A stretch of 64,000 nt of DNA, taken from positions 596,201 through 660,200 of the forward strand of contig NZ_VOIR01000011.1 in assembly GCF_007923295.1 (NCBI RefSeq), given 5' to 3'. The notes beneath the pieces were generated by a model that saw nothing but the letters and a program-made list of their open reading frames with translations, was not told the DNA's origin and did not search any database. The stretch comes from Agrococcus sediminis. Lineage in GTDB: Bacteria; Actinomycetota; Actinomycetes; Actinomycetales; Microbacteriaceae. A program made the position numbers and the translations under genes. Of the stretch, positions 39,030 to 47,989 are shown piece by piece (the stretch's first letter is position 1; each line of letters begins with the position of its first letter).

Positions 39030-39693
39030 TCAGGCCCGCGAACCGCTCGATGTCGTTCTGGTTGCCCGACACGATGATGAGGTCGTGGTTCGAGACGATC
39101 GTCTCGGGGGTCGCGTAGGTGAACTCGCCGCCCGGGCTCTTCACGCCCACCACGGTCAGGTGGTACTTCGAGCGGATGCGCGACTCGGCGAGCGTGACGC
39201 CGCGGATGTGCTTCGGCGGGTACATCTTCACGATCGCGAACTGGTCGTCGAACTGGATGTAGTCGAGCATCCGCCCCGACACGAGGTGCGCGACGCGCTC
39301 GCCGGCCTCGGCCTCGGGGTAGATGACGTGGTTCGCGCCGATGCGGCTGAGGATCTTGCCGTGCGACTGGCTGATCGCCTTCGCCCAGATCTGCGGCACG
39401 CCGAGGTCGACGAGGTTGGCGACGATGAGCACGGACGCCTCGATCGAGGAGCCCACCGCGCACACCGCGATCGAGAAGTCGCCCGCGCCGACCTGCTTGA
39501 GCGCGTCGATCGAGCGGGCGTCGGCCTGCACCGTGTGCGTGAGCCGCTCCGACCACTTCTGCACGAGGTTGATGTCGTCGTCGATCGCGAGCACCTCGCG
39601 GTCGAGGCGCGCGAGCTGCCCTGCGGTGGCGGCGCCGAAGCGGCCGAGCCCGATGACGAGCACCGGGGCGTCGTGCGGGATCCTGTCAACCAA
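39022..39693 (-). CDS. trkA: TrkA-type potassium uptake regulatory subunit
   Basis: 223 residues from a TTG start at 39693 with GAGGAGAGG upstream. N-terminal RCK Rossmann domain (VLVIGLGRFGAATAGQLARLDREVLAIDDD) that binds nucleotides, then a TrkA-C domain (about 140-223). It is a cytoplasmic gating ring for the TrkH/KtrB channel encoded by the overlapping upstream gene (8-base overlap), so the pair makes a complete KtrAB-type system. Confidence 0.92.
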   Translation of the reverse strand: MVDRIPHDAPVLVIGLGRFGAATAGQLARLDREVLAIDDDINLVQKWSERLTHTVQADARSIDALKQVGAGDFSIAVCAVGSSIEASVLIVANLVDLGVPQIWAKAISQSHGKILSRIGANHVIYPEAEAGERVAHLVSGRMLDYIQFDDQFAIVKMYPPKHIRGVTLAESRIRSKYHLTVVGVKSPGGEFTYATPETIVSNHDLIIVSGNQNDIERFAGLSA

Positions 39694-41092
39694 CGATCGG
39701 CCTCTCCTCGGGGCGAGTGAACAGCTGCGTGGTCTGGCTCGCCGCCAGCGCCGCGGCGAGCGTCACACTACCAATGCGCCCGACGAACATGGTCAGGGCC
39801 AGGATGACCTTGGCCGGGTCCTCGAGGCCGGGCTGCGTGAAGCCCGTGGAGAGCCCCACCGTGGCGAACGCGCTGATGACGTCGAACAGCACGAACGACA
39901 GCGGCGCACCGGTGATCTCGAGCAGCACGATCGTGACGCCCGCGACGATGGTCGCGCTCCACAGGGTGACCGAGACGGCCAGGCGGAGCACGTCGGAGGG
40001 GATGCGCCGGCCGAACGCCTCCATCGACTTGCGGCCGCGCGCCTCGGCGATCGCGGCGAGGAAGAGGATCGCGAGGGTCGTCACCTTGATGCCGCCCGCG
40101 GTCGACGCGGAGCCGCCGCCGACGAACATGAGCATGTCGGTCACGAGCAGGCTCGAGTTGTGCAGCAGCCCGAGGTCCTCGAGGGCGAAGCCGCCGGAGC
40201 GCGCCATCGTCGACAGGAAGAAGGCGTGCAGCACCTGCTGGCCGAAGTCGGCCGTGCCCCAGGAGTCGGCGTTGCCCCACTCGAGCACGAGGTAGGCCAG
40301 GCCGCCCGCGAAGAAGAGCATGAGCGAGACGGAGATCGTGAGCTTGACGTGGAGCGACCACTGGCGGGGCGCGCCCAGGTGGCGCAGCAGCACGAAGTAG
40401 ACCGGGAAGCCGAGCGAGCCGATGAAGACGCCGACCATCATGACGCCGAGGAACCACGGGTCGGTCGCGTACGGCTCGAGCCCCTCGACGGTGGGCACGA
40501 AGCCCGAGTTCGTGAACGACATGAACGACCAGTAGGTCGCCTCGTAGAGGGCGGTGAGGAACGGCTTGCCCTCGAGCAGGATGCGCGGCAGCAGCAGCAC
40601 GATGAGCGCCGCTTCGAACACAGCCACCGAGAGCGCCACGGTGCGCAGCAGTCCGCCGACCTCGCCGAGCCGGATGGCCTGGCTCTCCTTCACCACGCCC
40701 TTGCGCACGCGGGACGGGTTGGAGTCGCTCGCGGCCATGAGCCGCTGGCGCAGGCCGAGCTTGCGGGCCACGGTGAGGCCGAGGATCGAGGCGAGCGTCA
40801 GCACGCCGATGCCGCCCACCTGCACGCCCACCATCACGACCGCGTTGCCGAAGGGGCTCCAGTGGGTGGCCATGTCGACGACCGTCAGGCCCGTCACGCA
40901 CACGACGCTCACGGCCTGGAAGAACGCATCCACGAACGGCGTCGGCTCGCCGGTGGCCGTGGCCCACGGCGTCATGAGCAGCACCGCGAAGAGCAGGTTC
41001 ATGCTCGCGAAGACCATGATCGCGAACCGCGCCGGGTACGCCCCTGCGAACTGCTCGAGGCCGTCGCGCCATCGACTCGGGAGCGCCGTCAT
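39686..41092 (-). CDS. trkH: TrkH/KtrB-type potassium channel subunit
   Basis: 468 residues from ATG 41092; the open frame extends far upstream but without start signals or sense. Repeated pore motifs of the MPM fold are visible: SVVCVTGLTVVDMATHW, YWSFMSFTNSGFVPTVEG, STMARSGGFAL and SAFATVGLSTGFTQPG. It imports potassium across the membrane. Length matches KtrB/TrkH. Its end overlaps the TTG start of trkA. Confidence 0.93.
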   Translation of the reverse strand: MTALPSRWRDGLEQFAGAYPARFAIMVFASMNLLFAVLLMTPWATATGEPTPFVDAFFQAVSVVCVTGLTVVDMATHWSPFGNAVVMVGVQVGGIGVLTLASILGLTVARKLGLRQRLMAASDSNPSRVRKGVVKESQAIRLGEVGGLLRTVALSVAVFEAALIVLLLPRILLEGKPFLTALYEATYWSFMSFTNSGFVPTVEGLEPYATDPWFLGVMMVGVFIGSLGFPVYFVLLRHLGAPRQWSLHVKLTISVSLMLFFAGGLAYLVLEWGNADSWGTADFGQQVLHAFFLSTMARSGGFALEDLGLLHNSSLLVTDMLMFVGGGSASTAGGIKVTTLAILFLAAIAEARGRKSMEAFGRRIPSDVLRLAVSVTLWSATIVAGVTIVLLEITGAPLSFVLFDVISAFATVGLSTGFTQPGLEDPAKVILALTMFVGRIGSVTLAAALAASQTTQLFTRPEERPIVG

Positions 41093-41245
41093 CCCCGGCG
41101 TCCGCTGCTCCGCCACCTGCTGCGCCTTCCGCGGGATCGAAGCGCCGCAGGGCGGCGCAGGACGGGGCAAGCGTAGCCCTGTCCGGCGCGAGCCGCGTGC
41201 GAGGATGGTTTGTCGCGCCTGGCGCCGCGCTGGCATGCTGTGCGC

Positions 41246-41941
41246 ATGGCCGACATCTTCTCCGTCATCGCGGACAGCACGCGACGCGACATCCTGGGCG
41301 TCCTGCTCGAGCGCCGCGCGGCGACGGGCGAGGCGAGCGTGAGCCAGATCGTCGACGCGCTCGGCGTGCCGCAGCCGACGGTGTCGAAGCACCTCCGCAC
41401 CCTGCGCGACGCGGGCCTCGTCACGGTGCGCGAGGACGGCCAGCACCGCCACTACGCGATCGTGCTCGCGCCGTTCGACGAGATCGACGACTGGCTGATG
41501 CCGTTCATCTTCGCCGAGGGCGAGCAGGACGAGGCGTCGCTCGGCGCCGCCGCGTTCGCCGCCTGGGCGGGCGTGCAGGTTCCGGCGCCGCTGCGCGCGG
41601 CGGCCGACCAGGCCCGCCTCGCGGCGGAGCAGGCGCGCGTCGCCGCCGAGCAGGCGCTCGCGCGCATGAGCGACCGGGTCGAGCACCCGGCCCCGGTGGG
41701 CGCATCGCTCGGACGGCGGGCCGCCGAGGGCATGCACGACCTGCAGGACCGCGTGCAGGAGGCCCGCGACCGCATCCACGAGGTGCAGGACCGCCTGCAC
41801 GAGATGCAGTCGCGCGCGTCGCAGCGCCTCGACGACGCGAAGGGCAAGCTGCGCAAGCGCGAGGAGGAGGACGAGCGCCGCGCCGCGCTCGGCGAGGACG
41901 GCCACGCCGCCCGCGAGCAGGACGACTCCCGCCTCGACTGA
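41246..41941 (+). CDS. ArsR-type winged-helix regulator with long C-terminal coiled coil
   Basis: 231 residues from ATG 41246. The first about 85 residues form an ArsR/HTH_20 winged helix (FSVIADSTRRDILGVLLERR, VSQIVDALGVPQPTVSKHLRTLRDAGLV). No metal-binding cysteines are present. The rest is Ala- and charge-rich heptads (ADQARLAAEQARVAAEQALARM, LQDRVQEARDRIHEVQDRLHEM) predicted to form a long coiled coil, unusual for the family. It is divergent from trkH. The signal is unknown. Confidence 0.85.
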   Translation: MADIFSVIADSTRRDILGVLLERRAATGEASVSQIVDALGVPQPTVSKHLRTLRDAGLVTVREDGQHRHYAIVLAPFDEIDDWLMPFIFAEGEQDEASLGAAAFAAWAGVQVPAPLRAAADQARLAAEQARVAAEQALARMSDRVEHPAPVGASLGRRAAEGMHDLQDRVQEARDRIHEVQDRLHEMQSRASQRLDDAKGKLRKREEEDERRAALGEDGHAAREQDDSRLD

Positions 41942-42065
41942 CCCCGAGGGGCCGACACGCGGCGGCCCGCCGCGTTCGGGTACGATGTCGAGAGCGTTTT
42001 CCCTGCGCGGACCTCGAGGTCGTGCAGCGTCAGCGAGCAATCCCGATCGGAAGTGAGGAACCTCT

Positions 42066-42164
42066 ATGGGTTCTGTGGTGAAGAAGCGCCGCAAGCGCAT
42101 GGCGAAGAAGAAGCACCGCAAGCTGCTTCGCAAGACGCGCCACCAGCGTCGCAACCGCAAGTAA
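42066..42164 (+). CDS. Small ribosomal subunit protein bS22
   Basis: 32 residues from ATG 42066, too short for usual gene-length cut-offs. The product MGSVVKKRRKRMAKKKHRK...NRK is almost entirely Lys and Arg and matches the actinobacterial bS22 (AURKAIP1/COX24-type) peptide seen in mycobacterial ribosomes near the decoding centre. AAGTGAGG lies upstream; a -10-like TACGAT is at about 41981-41986. A strong terminator follows at 42180. Confidence 0.93.
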   Translation: MGSVVKKRRKRMAKKKHRKLLRKTRHQRRNRK

Positions 42165-42179
42165 GCCGGTTGCATCCAG

Positions 42180-42210
42180 AGCCGGGACCTGCATCAGCAG
42201 GCTCCCGGCT
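42180..42210 (+). terminator. Terminator after bS22
   Basis: AGCCGGGA / TCCCGGCT with an inner CCTGC / GCAGG stem and an ATCA loop, 15 bases past the TAA. Confidence 0.88.
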
Positions 42211-42261
42211 TCTGCATGTGCGGGCCGCGGCCGGCCGCGCCGGGCGACCTAGGCTGGGCGC

Positions 42262-42513
42262 ATGGTCGAGATCACCTTCATCGCCAAGCCCGGCTGCCAC
42301 CTCTGCGACGAGGCGAGGCCCGTCGTCGAGCGCGTCGTCGACGGCTTCCCCGGCGCGACGATGCACGAGGTGTCGATCCTCGACGACCCCGCGCTCGAGG
42401 CGCGCTGGAGCGAGGACATCCCCGTCGTGCTCATCGACGGGCGCCCCCACTCCTCCTGGCGCGTCGACCCCGTGAAGCTGGCCGACCGCATCCGGGCCCG
42501 CCTTACGGCGTGA
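42262..42513 (+). CDS. Glutaredoxin-like thiol protein
   Basis: 83 residues from ATG 42262. A short thioredoxin fold with active site CHLC in FIAKPGCHLCDEARPVVE and the cis-Pro in DIPVVLIDG. Proteins of this kind (DUF836/glutaredoxin-like) carry out thiol-disulfide exchange in the cytoplasm. The last 11 bases overlap the convergent aspS gene. Confidence 0.9.
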   Translation: MVEITFIAKPGCHLCDEARPVVERVVDGFPGATMHEVSILDDPALEARWSEDIPVVLIDGRPHSSWRVDPVKLADRIRARLTA

Positions 42514-43810
42514 GGCGCGTCGGCCCGCGGAAGAGGTAGGTGGTCTCGCGGATCGAGCCGAGGCCCAGCAGCAGCATGACCACGCGCGCGAGGCCCATGC
42601 CGAAGCCGCCGTGCGGGGGCGTGCCGTAGCGGAAGAAGTCGAGGTACTCCTCGAGCTCCGCGGGGTTCATGCCCTTCTCGACGATCTGCGCCTCGAGCAC
42701 GTCGACCCGGTGCTCGCGCTGCGCGCCGGTCGAGATCTCGACGCCGTTGTAGATGAGGTCGTACGAGTTCGTCACGTCGCCGCGGCCCTCGGGACGCAGG
42801 TGGTAGAACGGCCGCACGCTCGACGGGTACTCGGTGACGAAGACGAAGTCGTGCCCGGTCGTCTCCTTGACGTGCGCCGAGATCTGGCGCTCTGCCTCGG
42901 GGTCGAGGTCGCCGTCGGTGCGCTCGATCGTGTGGCCGCGGGCCTCGACGATGGCCTTGACCTCTGCGTGCGGGATGCGCGGGAACGGCAGGGCGGGCAC
43001 CTGCAGCTGGATGCCGAAGTGCTGCTCGATGTCGGCGCCGTGGCGCTCGACGACGGCCGCGAGGGCCTTCGTGAGCAGCTGCTCGTGCAGCTGCATGACG
43101 TCCTCGTGGCTGTCGATCCACGAGATCTCGCTGTCGATCGAGGTGAACTCGGTCGCGTGGCGGCTCGTGTAGGAGGGGTCGGCGCGGAAGGCCGGGCCGA
43201 TCTCGAAGATCTTGCCGAAGCCGGCCGACTGGGCCATCTGCTTGAACAGCTGCGGCGACTGCGCGAGGTAGGCGGTGGTCTCGAAGTAGGGCACCTCGAA
43301 GAGCTCGGCGCGCGACTCGGAGGCCGTCGCCATGAGCTTGGGGGTGTGGAGCTCGATGAAGCCCTCGTCGATCCAGTGCTGCCGCATCGCGTGCTCGATC
43401 GTCGTCTGCACGCGGAAGATGAGCTGCGCCTCAGGGCGGCGCAGGTCGAGGAAGCGCCAGTCGAGGCGCTTGTCGATCGACGAGTCGTCGGCGATCGGGC
43501 TGTCCTTCGCGACCGACTCGACGGTCAGCGAGCGCACCTTGACCTCGAGCCCGCCGAGCTTGACCCGCTCATCCGCCTTGAGGTCGCCCTCGACGGTGAC
43601 GAAGGAGCCGTGCATGAGCCCGGAGATGGTGGCGGCGGTGGCCGCGGTCTCGTCGTTCACCGAGTTCACGAGCTGCGCCGAGCCCGACTCGTCGCGCAGG
43701 ATCACGAACTGCACGCGCTTCTGGTCGCGCACCTTCTCGACCCAGCCCTGCACGTGCACGGGGCCGTCGGGGAGCGATGCGAGGTCCTTGATGAGGGTGC
43801 GAGAAGTCAC
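42503..43810 (-). CDS. aspS: Aspartate-tRNA ligase, archaeal type
   Basis: 435 residues from GTG 43810. OB-fold anticodon domain at about 15-105 (VHVQGWVEKVRDQKRVQFVILRD), then class II motifs: motif 2 FEIGPAFRADPSYTSRHATEFTSIDSEISW and motif 3 GFGMGLARVVMLLLGL. The bacterial GAD insertion is missing, so it is the shorter archaeal/eukaryal form, common in some actinobacteria, instead of the about 590-residue bacterial AspRS. It may be non-discriminating and also charge tRNA-Asn, to be converted by GatCAB. Whether a second AspRS exists cannot be seen. Confidence 0.93.
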   Translation of the reverse strand: MTSRTLIKDLASLPDGPVHVQGWVEKVRDQKRVQFVILRDESGSAQLVNSVNDETAATAATISGLMHGSFVTVEGDLKADERVKLGGLEVKVRSLTVESVAKDSPIADDSSIDKRLDWRFLDLRRPEAQLIFRVQTTIEHAMRQHWIDEGFIELHTPKLMATASESRAELFEVPYFETTAYLAQSPQLFKQMAQSAGFGKIFEIGPAFRADPSYTSRHATEFTSIDSEISWIDSHEDVMQLHEQLLTKALAAVVERHGADIEQHFGIQLQVPALPFPRIPHAEVKAIVEARGHTIERTDGDLDPEAERQISAHVKETTGHDFVFVTEYPSSVRPFYHLRPEGRGDVTNSYDLIYNGVEISTGAQREHRVDVLEAQIVEKGMNPAELEEYLDFFRYGTPPHGGFGMGLARVVMLLLGLGSIRETTYLFRGPTRLTP

Positions 43811-43848
43811 TGGGCGATCCTACCGGCCCGGCACGCGGACCTCCGGCG

Positions 43849-44142
43849 TCAGCGGCGGGGACGCTCGGTCGCGGCAGGGGCGACGGTGGCGAGCGCGATC
43901 CAGCCGCACAGGAGTGCGACGGCGGATGCGGCCAGCACCGCCCATCCCGCGGCTACGGGCACCTGCGACCCGGGTCCGTCCGACGCGACGAGCAGCCAGA
44001 CGCCGACCGCGGCGAGCACGCCGACCAGCAGGGCGACGGGCGTCGCGTGGGCGCGGTGCGCGAGGTAGCGCGCCCACGCCCACATCAGGCTCGCCGCGAG
44101 CGCGACGCCGAGGGCGATCGCGAGCGGGACGAGGAGGGGCAC
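43849..44142 (-). CDS. Three-span membrane protein, unknown
   Basis: 97 residues from GTG 44142; the open frame extends to 44262 but that part reads through the 44150 gene region. Hydrophobic segments at about 2-22, 35-53 and 64-90. Tail ATERPRR. No family assigned. It lies eight bases past the 44150-44311 frame and may be cotranscribed with it. Confidence 0.6.
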   Translation of the reverse strand: MPLLVPLAIALGVALAASLMWAWARYLAHRAHATPVALLVGVLAAVGVWLLVASDGPGSQVPVAAGWAVLAASAVALLCGWIALATVAPAATERPRR

Positions 44143-44149
44143 GGATCCA

Positions 44150-44311
44150 TCATCCCCTGCCGCCGGCGGACGCGGCGCGCTCGAGCACGGCGCGCACGAG
44201 CGTCGCGCTGTCGTCGGCGACGCCGCGTTCGAGGAGCAGCGCGGCGACGTCCTCGGCGCCATCCTCGTGCGCGTTCACCGAGGCGAAGTCGAGGCAAGCC
44301 TTGACCTGCAT
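44150..44311 (-). CDS. Short protein, tentative
   Basis: 53 residues from ATG 44311: MQVKACLDFASVNAHEDGAEDVAALLLERG... The composition looks protein-like (balanced helix AEDVAALLLERG and ATLVRAVLERAA), but no clear ribosome site precedes the ATG. Antisense to nothing else. The call rests on composition and on position just upstream of the membrane protein 43849-44142. Confidence 0.4.
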   Translation of the reverse strand: MQVKACLDFASVNAHEDGAEDVAALLLERGVADDSATLVRAVLERAASAGGRG

Positions 44312-44366
44312 GTGCCGAGCGCAGGGTCCGCCCCGGTTGATAGGAACCGCGGCTACCATGGAAGCC

Positions 44367-45020
44367 ATGCCTGCCCGTCGACTCCATCTCGTGCGCCACG
44401 GCGAGGTGCACAACCCCGATCGCGTGCTCTACGGCCGCATGCCGGGCTTCGTGCTGTCGGCGCGCGGGCACCGGATGGCCGCGCTCGCCGCCGAGCACCT
44501 CGCCACCGGGCCGAGCGCCCGCCGGGTCGTGCGGCTCGCCGGCAGCCCGCTCGAGCGAGCGCAGCAGTCGGCGCAGCCGTGGGCGGAGTCGTTCGGCCTC
44601 GACGTGCGCACCGAGCGCCGCATCATCGAGCCCACCAACTGCTTCGAGGGCAAGACCTTCGAGGCGAGCGGCGCCCTCCGGCACCCGACGTCGTGGCCGC
44701 TGCTGCGCAACCCCTTCCGCCCGTCGTGGGGCGAGCCCTACCGGGCCATCGCGCAGCGCGTGATCGCCGCCATGGAGGACGCCTGGGACGAGCTCGCCGA
44801 GTCCGACGACGACGGCGACATCGTCTTCGTGAGCCACCAGTCGCCGATCTGGATGGCCCACCTGCAGCTCGCCGGCAAGCCGCTGTGGCACGACCCGCGC
44901 TCCCGCCGCTGCCAGCTGTCGTCGATCACGAGCTTCGCGCGCATCGACGGCAGGTTCACGGAGATCGACTATGCCGAGCCGGCCGCCTCGGTCGGCGCTG
45001 TGGATGCGGGAGCGGTGTGA
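44367..45020 (+). CDS. Histidine phosphatase family protein
   Basis: 217 residues from ATG 44367; ATG 44358 is the alternative three codons earlier. RHG motif LHLVRHGEVHNPDRVLYGRMPGF, SPLERAQQSA, and second His in VFVSHQSPIWM. It overlaps the start of the thioredoxin-like lipoprotein (TGATG), so it belongs to the cytochrome c maturation operon. In many actinobacteria a phosphoglycerate-mutase-like gene is found in this position. The substrate is unknown. Confidence 0.9.
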   Translation: MPARRLHLVRHGEVHNPDRVLYGRMPGFVLSARGHRMAALAAEHLATGPSARRVVRLAGSPLERAQQSAQPWAESFGLDVRTERRIIEPTNCFEGKTFEASGALRHPTSWPLLRNPFRPSWGEPYRAIAQRVIAAMEDAWDELAESDDDGDIVFVSHQSPIWMAHLQLAGKPLWHDPRSRRCQLSSITSFARIDGRFTEIDYAEPAASVGAVDAGAV

Positions 45021-45619
45021 TGGGCGGCAAGGGCATGTGGACCAAGCGTCGGATGGGCGCCGCCTCGGCGGCGCTCGCGGTGGCATCGCTCGTGCTCTCG
45101 GGCTGCGCTTCGGCCGACGGCGTTGCGGGCCAGGTCGGCAGCGCCGGCTACATCGCCGGCGACGGCGTGGTCACGGAGATCCCCGTCGAGGAGCGCACGG
45201 CTCCCGCGCCGTTCGCCGGTGAGCTCATCGAGGGCGGCGAGTTCGACTCCGCATCGCTCGACGGCGTGGCGCTCGTCAACTTCTGGTACGCCGCCTGCCC
45301 GCCCTGCCGCACCGAGGCGCCGGTGCTGGCCGCGCTGCACGCCGAGTTCGGAGACCGCGTCGACTTCATCGGCGTCAACACTCGCGACGGAGCAGCCCAG
45401 GCCGCTTCGTTCGAGGAGGAGTTCGGCATCGACTACCCGTCGCTGCTGGACGACACGACCGGGGAGGCGCAGCTGGCCTTCAGCGGCCTCGTCGCACCGA
45501 ACGCGGTCCCCTCGACCATCGTCCTCGACGCCGAGGGCCGGGTGGCAGCCCGCATCTCGGGCGCCGTGACCGACACGAGCATCCTCTCGACGCTGCTGCA
45601 GGAGGAGCTCGAGCGGTGA
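45020..45619 (+). CDS. resA: Thiol-disulfide oxidoreductase, ResA/TlpA-like lipoprotein
   Basis: 199 residues from ATG 45020. A lipobox LVLSGCASADG marks a lipoprotein, so it acts outside the membrane. The thioredoxin fold (about 60-195) has the active site YAACPPCRTEAP. It reduces the heme-binding cysteines of apocytochrome c, receiving electrons through CcdA, encoded next. Start and end overlap its neighbours (TGATG and GTGA). Confidence 0.92.
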   Translation: MGGKGMWTKRRMGAASAALAVASLVLSGCASADGVAGQVGSAGYIAGDGVVTEIPVEERTAPAPFAGELIEGGEFDSASLDGVALVNFWYAACPPCRTEAPVLAALHAEFGDRVDFIGVNTRDGAAQAASFEEEFGIDYPSLLDDTTGEAQLAFSGLVAPNAVPSTIVLDAEGRVAARISGAVTDTSILSTLLQEELER

Positions 45620-46374
45620 TGCTCGCTCAGACGATCGCGATCGATCCCGCCGGTGCCGTGCTGAGCGGGCAGCTGCTCGTCTCGATCCCCATCGCGCTGC
45701 TCGCTGGGCTCGTGTCGTTCGCCAGCCCGTGCATCCTGCCGCTCGTGCCGGGCTATCTCGGCCTCGTCGGCTCGCTCGCCGGTGACCGGGAGCAGGGTCG
45801 CCGCCGGCTCGTCACCGGTGTGGCGCTCTTCGTCGCCGGGTTCACGGCCGTGTTCGTGCTGGGCACCGCGCTCGTCGGGGCGGCCAGCTCATTCCTGGTG
45901 CGGTACGGCAACGTGTTCGTGCAGATCTCCGGAGTGGTCCTGATCGCCATGGGCCTCGTCTTCATCGGACAGCTCTCGTTCCTCCAGCGGGTCTGGCGGC
46001 CGCGCCAGATCAAGTCGGGCGGCATGTGGAGCGCGCCGGTAGTCGGCGTCATCTTCGCGGTGGGCTGGACCCCCTGCTCCGGTCCCACGCTCGCCGCGAT
46101 CAGCGCGCTCACCGTGACGACCGGCTCCGCGTCGCAGGGCGCCATCCTCGGTCTCGCGTACGCGCTCGGGCTCGGCGTCCCGTTCCTGCTCATCGCGCTC
46201 GGGCTCGGCTGGGCCGGGTCGGTGACGCAGTGGATGCGCCGCCACGTCCGCGCCATCAATGCCGCCGGTGGCGGGATGCTCATCCTCATCGGCATCCTGA
46301 TGGTGACAGGCATCTGGAGCCTCATCATGAACGTCATGCAGGGTTGGGTAGCGTCGTTTGTCACAGTCATTTGA
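45616..46374 (+). CDS. ccdA: Cytochrome c biogenesis protein CcdA
   Basis: 252 residues from GTG 45616 (or ATG 45619). Six membrane segments; redox cysteines are in VSFASPCILPLVPGYLG and GWTPCSGPTLAAI, the standard CcdA pair. It moves electrons from cytoplasmic thioredoxin to ResA. Part of the resA-ccdA-resB-resC operon. Confidence 0.95.
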   Translation: MMLAQTIAIDPAGAVLSGQLLVSIPIALLAGLVSFASPCILPLVPGYLGLVGSLAGDREQGRRRLVTGVALFVAGFTAVFVLGTALVGAASSFLVRYGNVFVQISGVVLIAMGLVFIGQLSFLQRVWRPRQIKSGGMWSAPVVGVIFAVGWTPCSGPTLAAISALTVTTGSASQGAILGLAYALGLGVPFLLIALGLGWAGSVTQWMRRHVRAINAAGGGMLILIGILMVTGIWSLIMNVMQGWVASFVTVI

Positions 46375-46402
46375 GTCCGATCCCCTGCGCCCAGGGGATC
46401 AC

Positions 46403-47989
46403 ATGGAGACGGCGCAACCGGACGACGGGTCCGGGGGCGGACCGCGCCTGGGCGTGCGCGGCTGGGCGCGGTTCCTGTGGCGGCAGCTGACGTCGATGCG
46501 CACGGCCATCGTGCTGCTGCTGCTGCTCGCCGTCGCGGCGATCCCCGGCAGCCTCATCCCGCAACGCTCGGCCGACCCGAACGGCGTCATCGCGGTGCGC
46601 GAGGAGAACCCGGAGCTCGTGTGGCTCTACGACGCCCTCTCGTTGCACGACGTGTACTCGAGCCCGTGGTTCTCGGCCATCTACATCCTGCTGTTCACAT
46701 CCCTGGTGGGATGCGTCATCCCCCGGCTCGCGCACCACTGGAGGGCGATGCGCGCGCGCCCGCCGCGCACCCCGGCCCGGCTGTCCCGGCTCGTCGGGTT
46801 CCAGACCGTCGCCGGCGACGCATGCGATCTCGACCGCGTCGACCGCGTGCTGCGGCGGCGCGGCTACCGCACGACCCGGTACGGCGAGTCGATCTCCGCC
46901 GAGCGAGGGTATCTGCGCGAGACCGGCAACCTGCTGTTCCACATCTCGATGCTCGGGCTGCTGCTCGTCATCGGGCTCGGCTCGGGCTTCGGCTACGACG
47001 GCCAGCGACTGCTCGTCGAGGGGCGCGGATTCGCCAACACCCTCTCGAGCTACGACTCCTTCAACCGCGGCCAGTGGTTCGACGACGCCGCGCTCAAGCC
47101 GTTCGCGGTCGCGCTCGACGACCTCGAGGTCGTCTACGAGACCGAGAACCCCAACGCCGTCGGCGCGCCCCTCGACTTCACCGCGCGGGTGACCGTGACG
47201 GAGGACGGAGCGCAGCGGCAGGCGCAGATCAAGGTCAACCATCCGCTGCGGGTCGCCGACGCCGACCTCTACCTCATCTCGAACGGCTACGCCCCCCGCA
47301 TCTCCGTGCGGGATGCCAGCGGGCAGGTCGTCTACGACGAGTACACGCCGTTCCTCGCGCAGGACAACCTGTACACGAGCCTGGGCGTGATGAAGCTGCC
47401 CGACGGCCTGGAGCAGCAGGTGGGACTGCGCGGCTTCTTCTACCCGACCGGTGTGCAGCTGGAGACGGGGGCGTACGCGTCGGCCTACCCTGATCTCGCA
47501 TTCCCCGTGCTGTCGCTGCAGGCGTTCACGGGCGACCTGGGGCTCGATGCCGGCATCCCGCGGTCCGTGTACGCGCTCGACACGGACGCGATGACGCAGA
47601 TCGCGGGCGGCGACAGCGGTGTGGACGCGCTCACGCTGACGCCGGGGCAGTCGGCCGAGATCCCCGGCGGCCTCGGCACGATCACGTTCGAGGACGTGCG
47701 CCGGTACGGGGTCATCGAGGTGCACGTCGACCACACGCAGACTGCAGTGTTCTGGATCATCGTCGTGCTCGTGCTCTCCCTGCTCGCGTCGCTGCTCATC
47801 CCTCGTCGTCGCATGTGGGTGAAGGCGACGCCGGGCGGCCTCGAGATCGCGGGACTCGCGCGAGGCGAGGATCCGACGCTGGAGCGCGCGGTCGGCGATC
47901 TGGCTGAGCGGATCAGGCACGAGGCGGACGGCCGCGGCCAGGAGCCGATGGCTGACGCACCTGCGCGCGAGAGTACGATCGACGCATGA
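46403..47989 (+). CDS. resB: Cytochrome c maturation protein ResB
   Basis: 528 residues from ATG 46403, with AGGGGATC six bases upstream; a TTG at 46358 in frame would overlap ccdA. ResB-like fold: membrane segments near 30-50, 90-110, 190-210 and 450-470 with a large extracellular loop between the third and fourth. Motif LLLLLAVAAIPGSLIPQR is typical. It forms with ResC the system II heme-lyase. Its stop overlaps the resC start (ATGA). Confidence 0.93.
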   Translation: METAQPDDGSGGGPRLGVRGWARFLWRQLTSMRTAIVLLLLLAVAAIPGSLIPQRSADPNGVIAVREENPELVWLYDALSLHDVYSSPWFSAIYILLFTSLVGCVIPRLAHHWRAMRARPPRTPARLSRLVGFQTVAGDACDLDRVDRVLRRRGYRTTRYGESISAERGYLRETGNLLFHISMLGLLLVIGLGSGFGYDGQRLLVEGRGFANTLSSYDSFNRGQWFDDAALKPFAVALDDLEVVYETENPNAVGAPLDFTARVTVTEDGAQRQAQIKVNHPLRVADADLYLISNGYAPRISVRDASGQVVYDEYTPFLAQDNLYTSLGVMKLPDGLEQQVGLRGFFYPTGVQLETGAYASAYPDLAFPVLSLQAFTGDLGLDAGIPRSVYALDTDAMTQIAGGDSGVDALTLTPGQSAEIPGGLGTITFEDVRRYGVIEVHVDHTQTAVFWIIVVLVLSLLASLLIPRRRMWVKATPGGLEIAGLARGEDPTLERAVGDLAERIRHEADGRGQEPMADAPARESTIDA

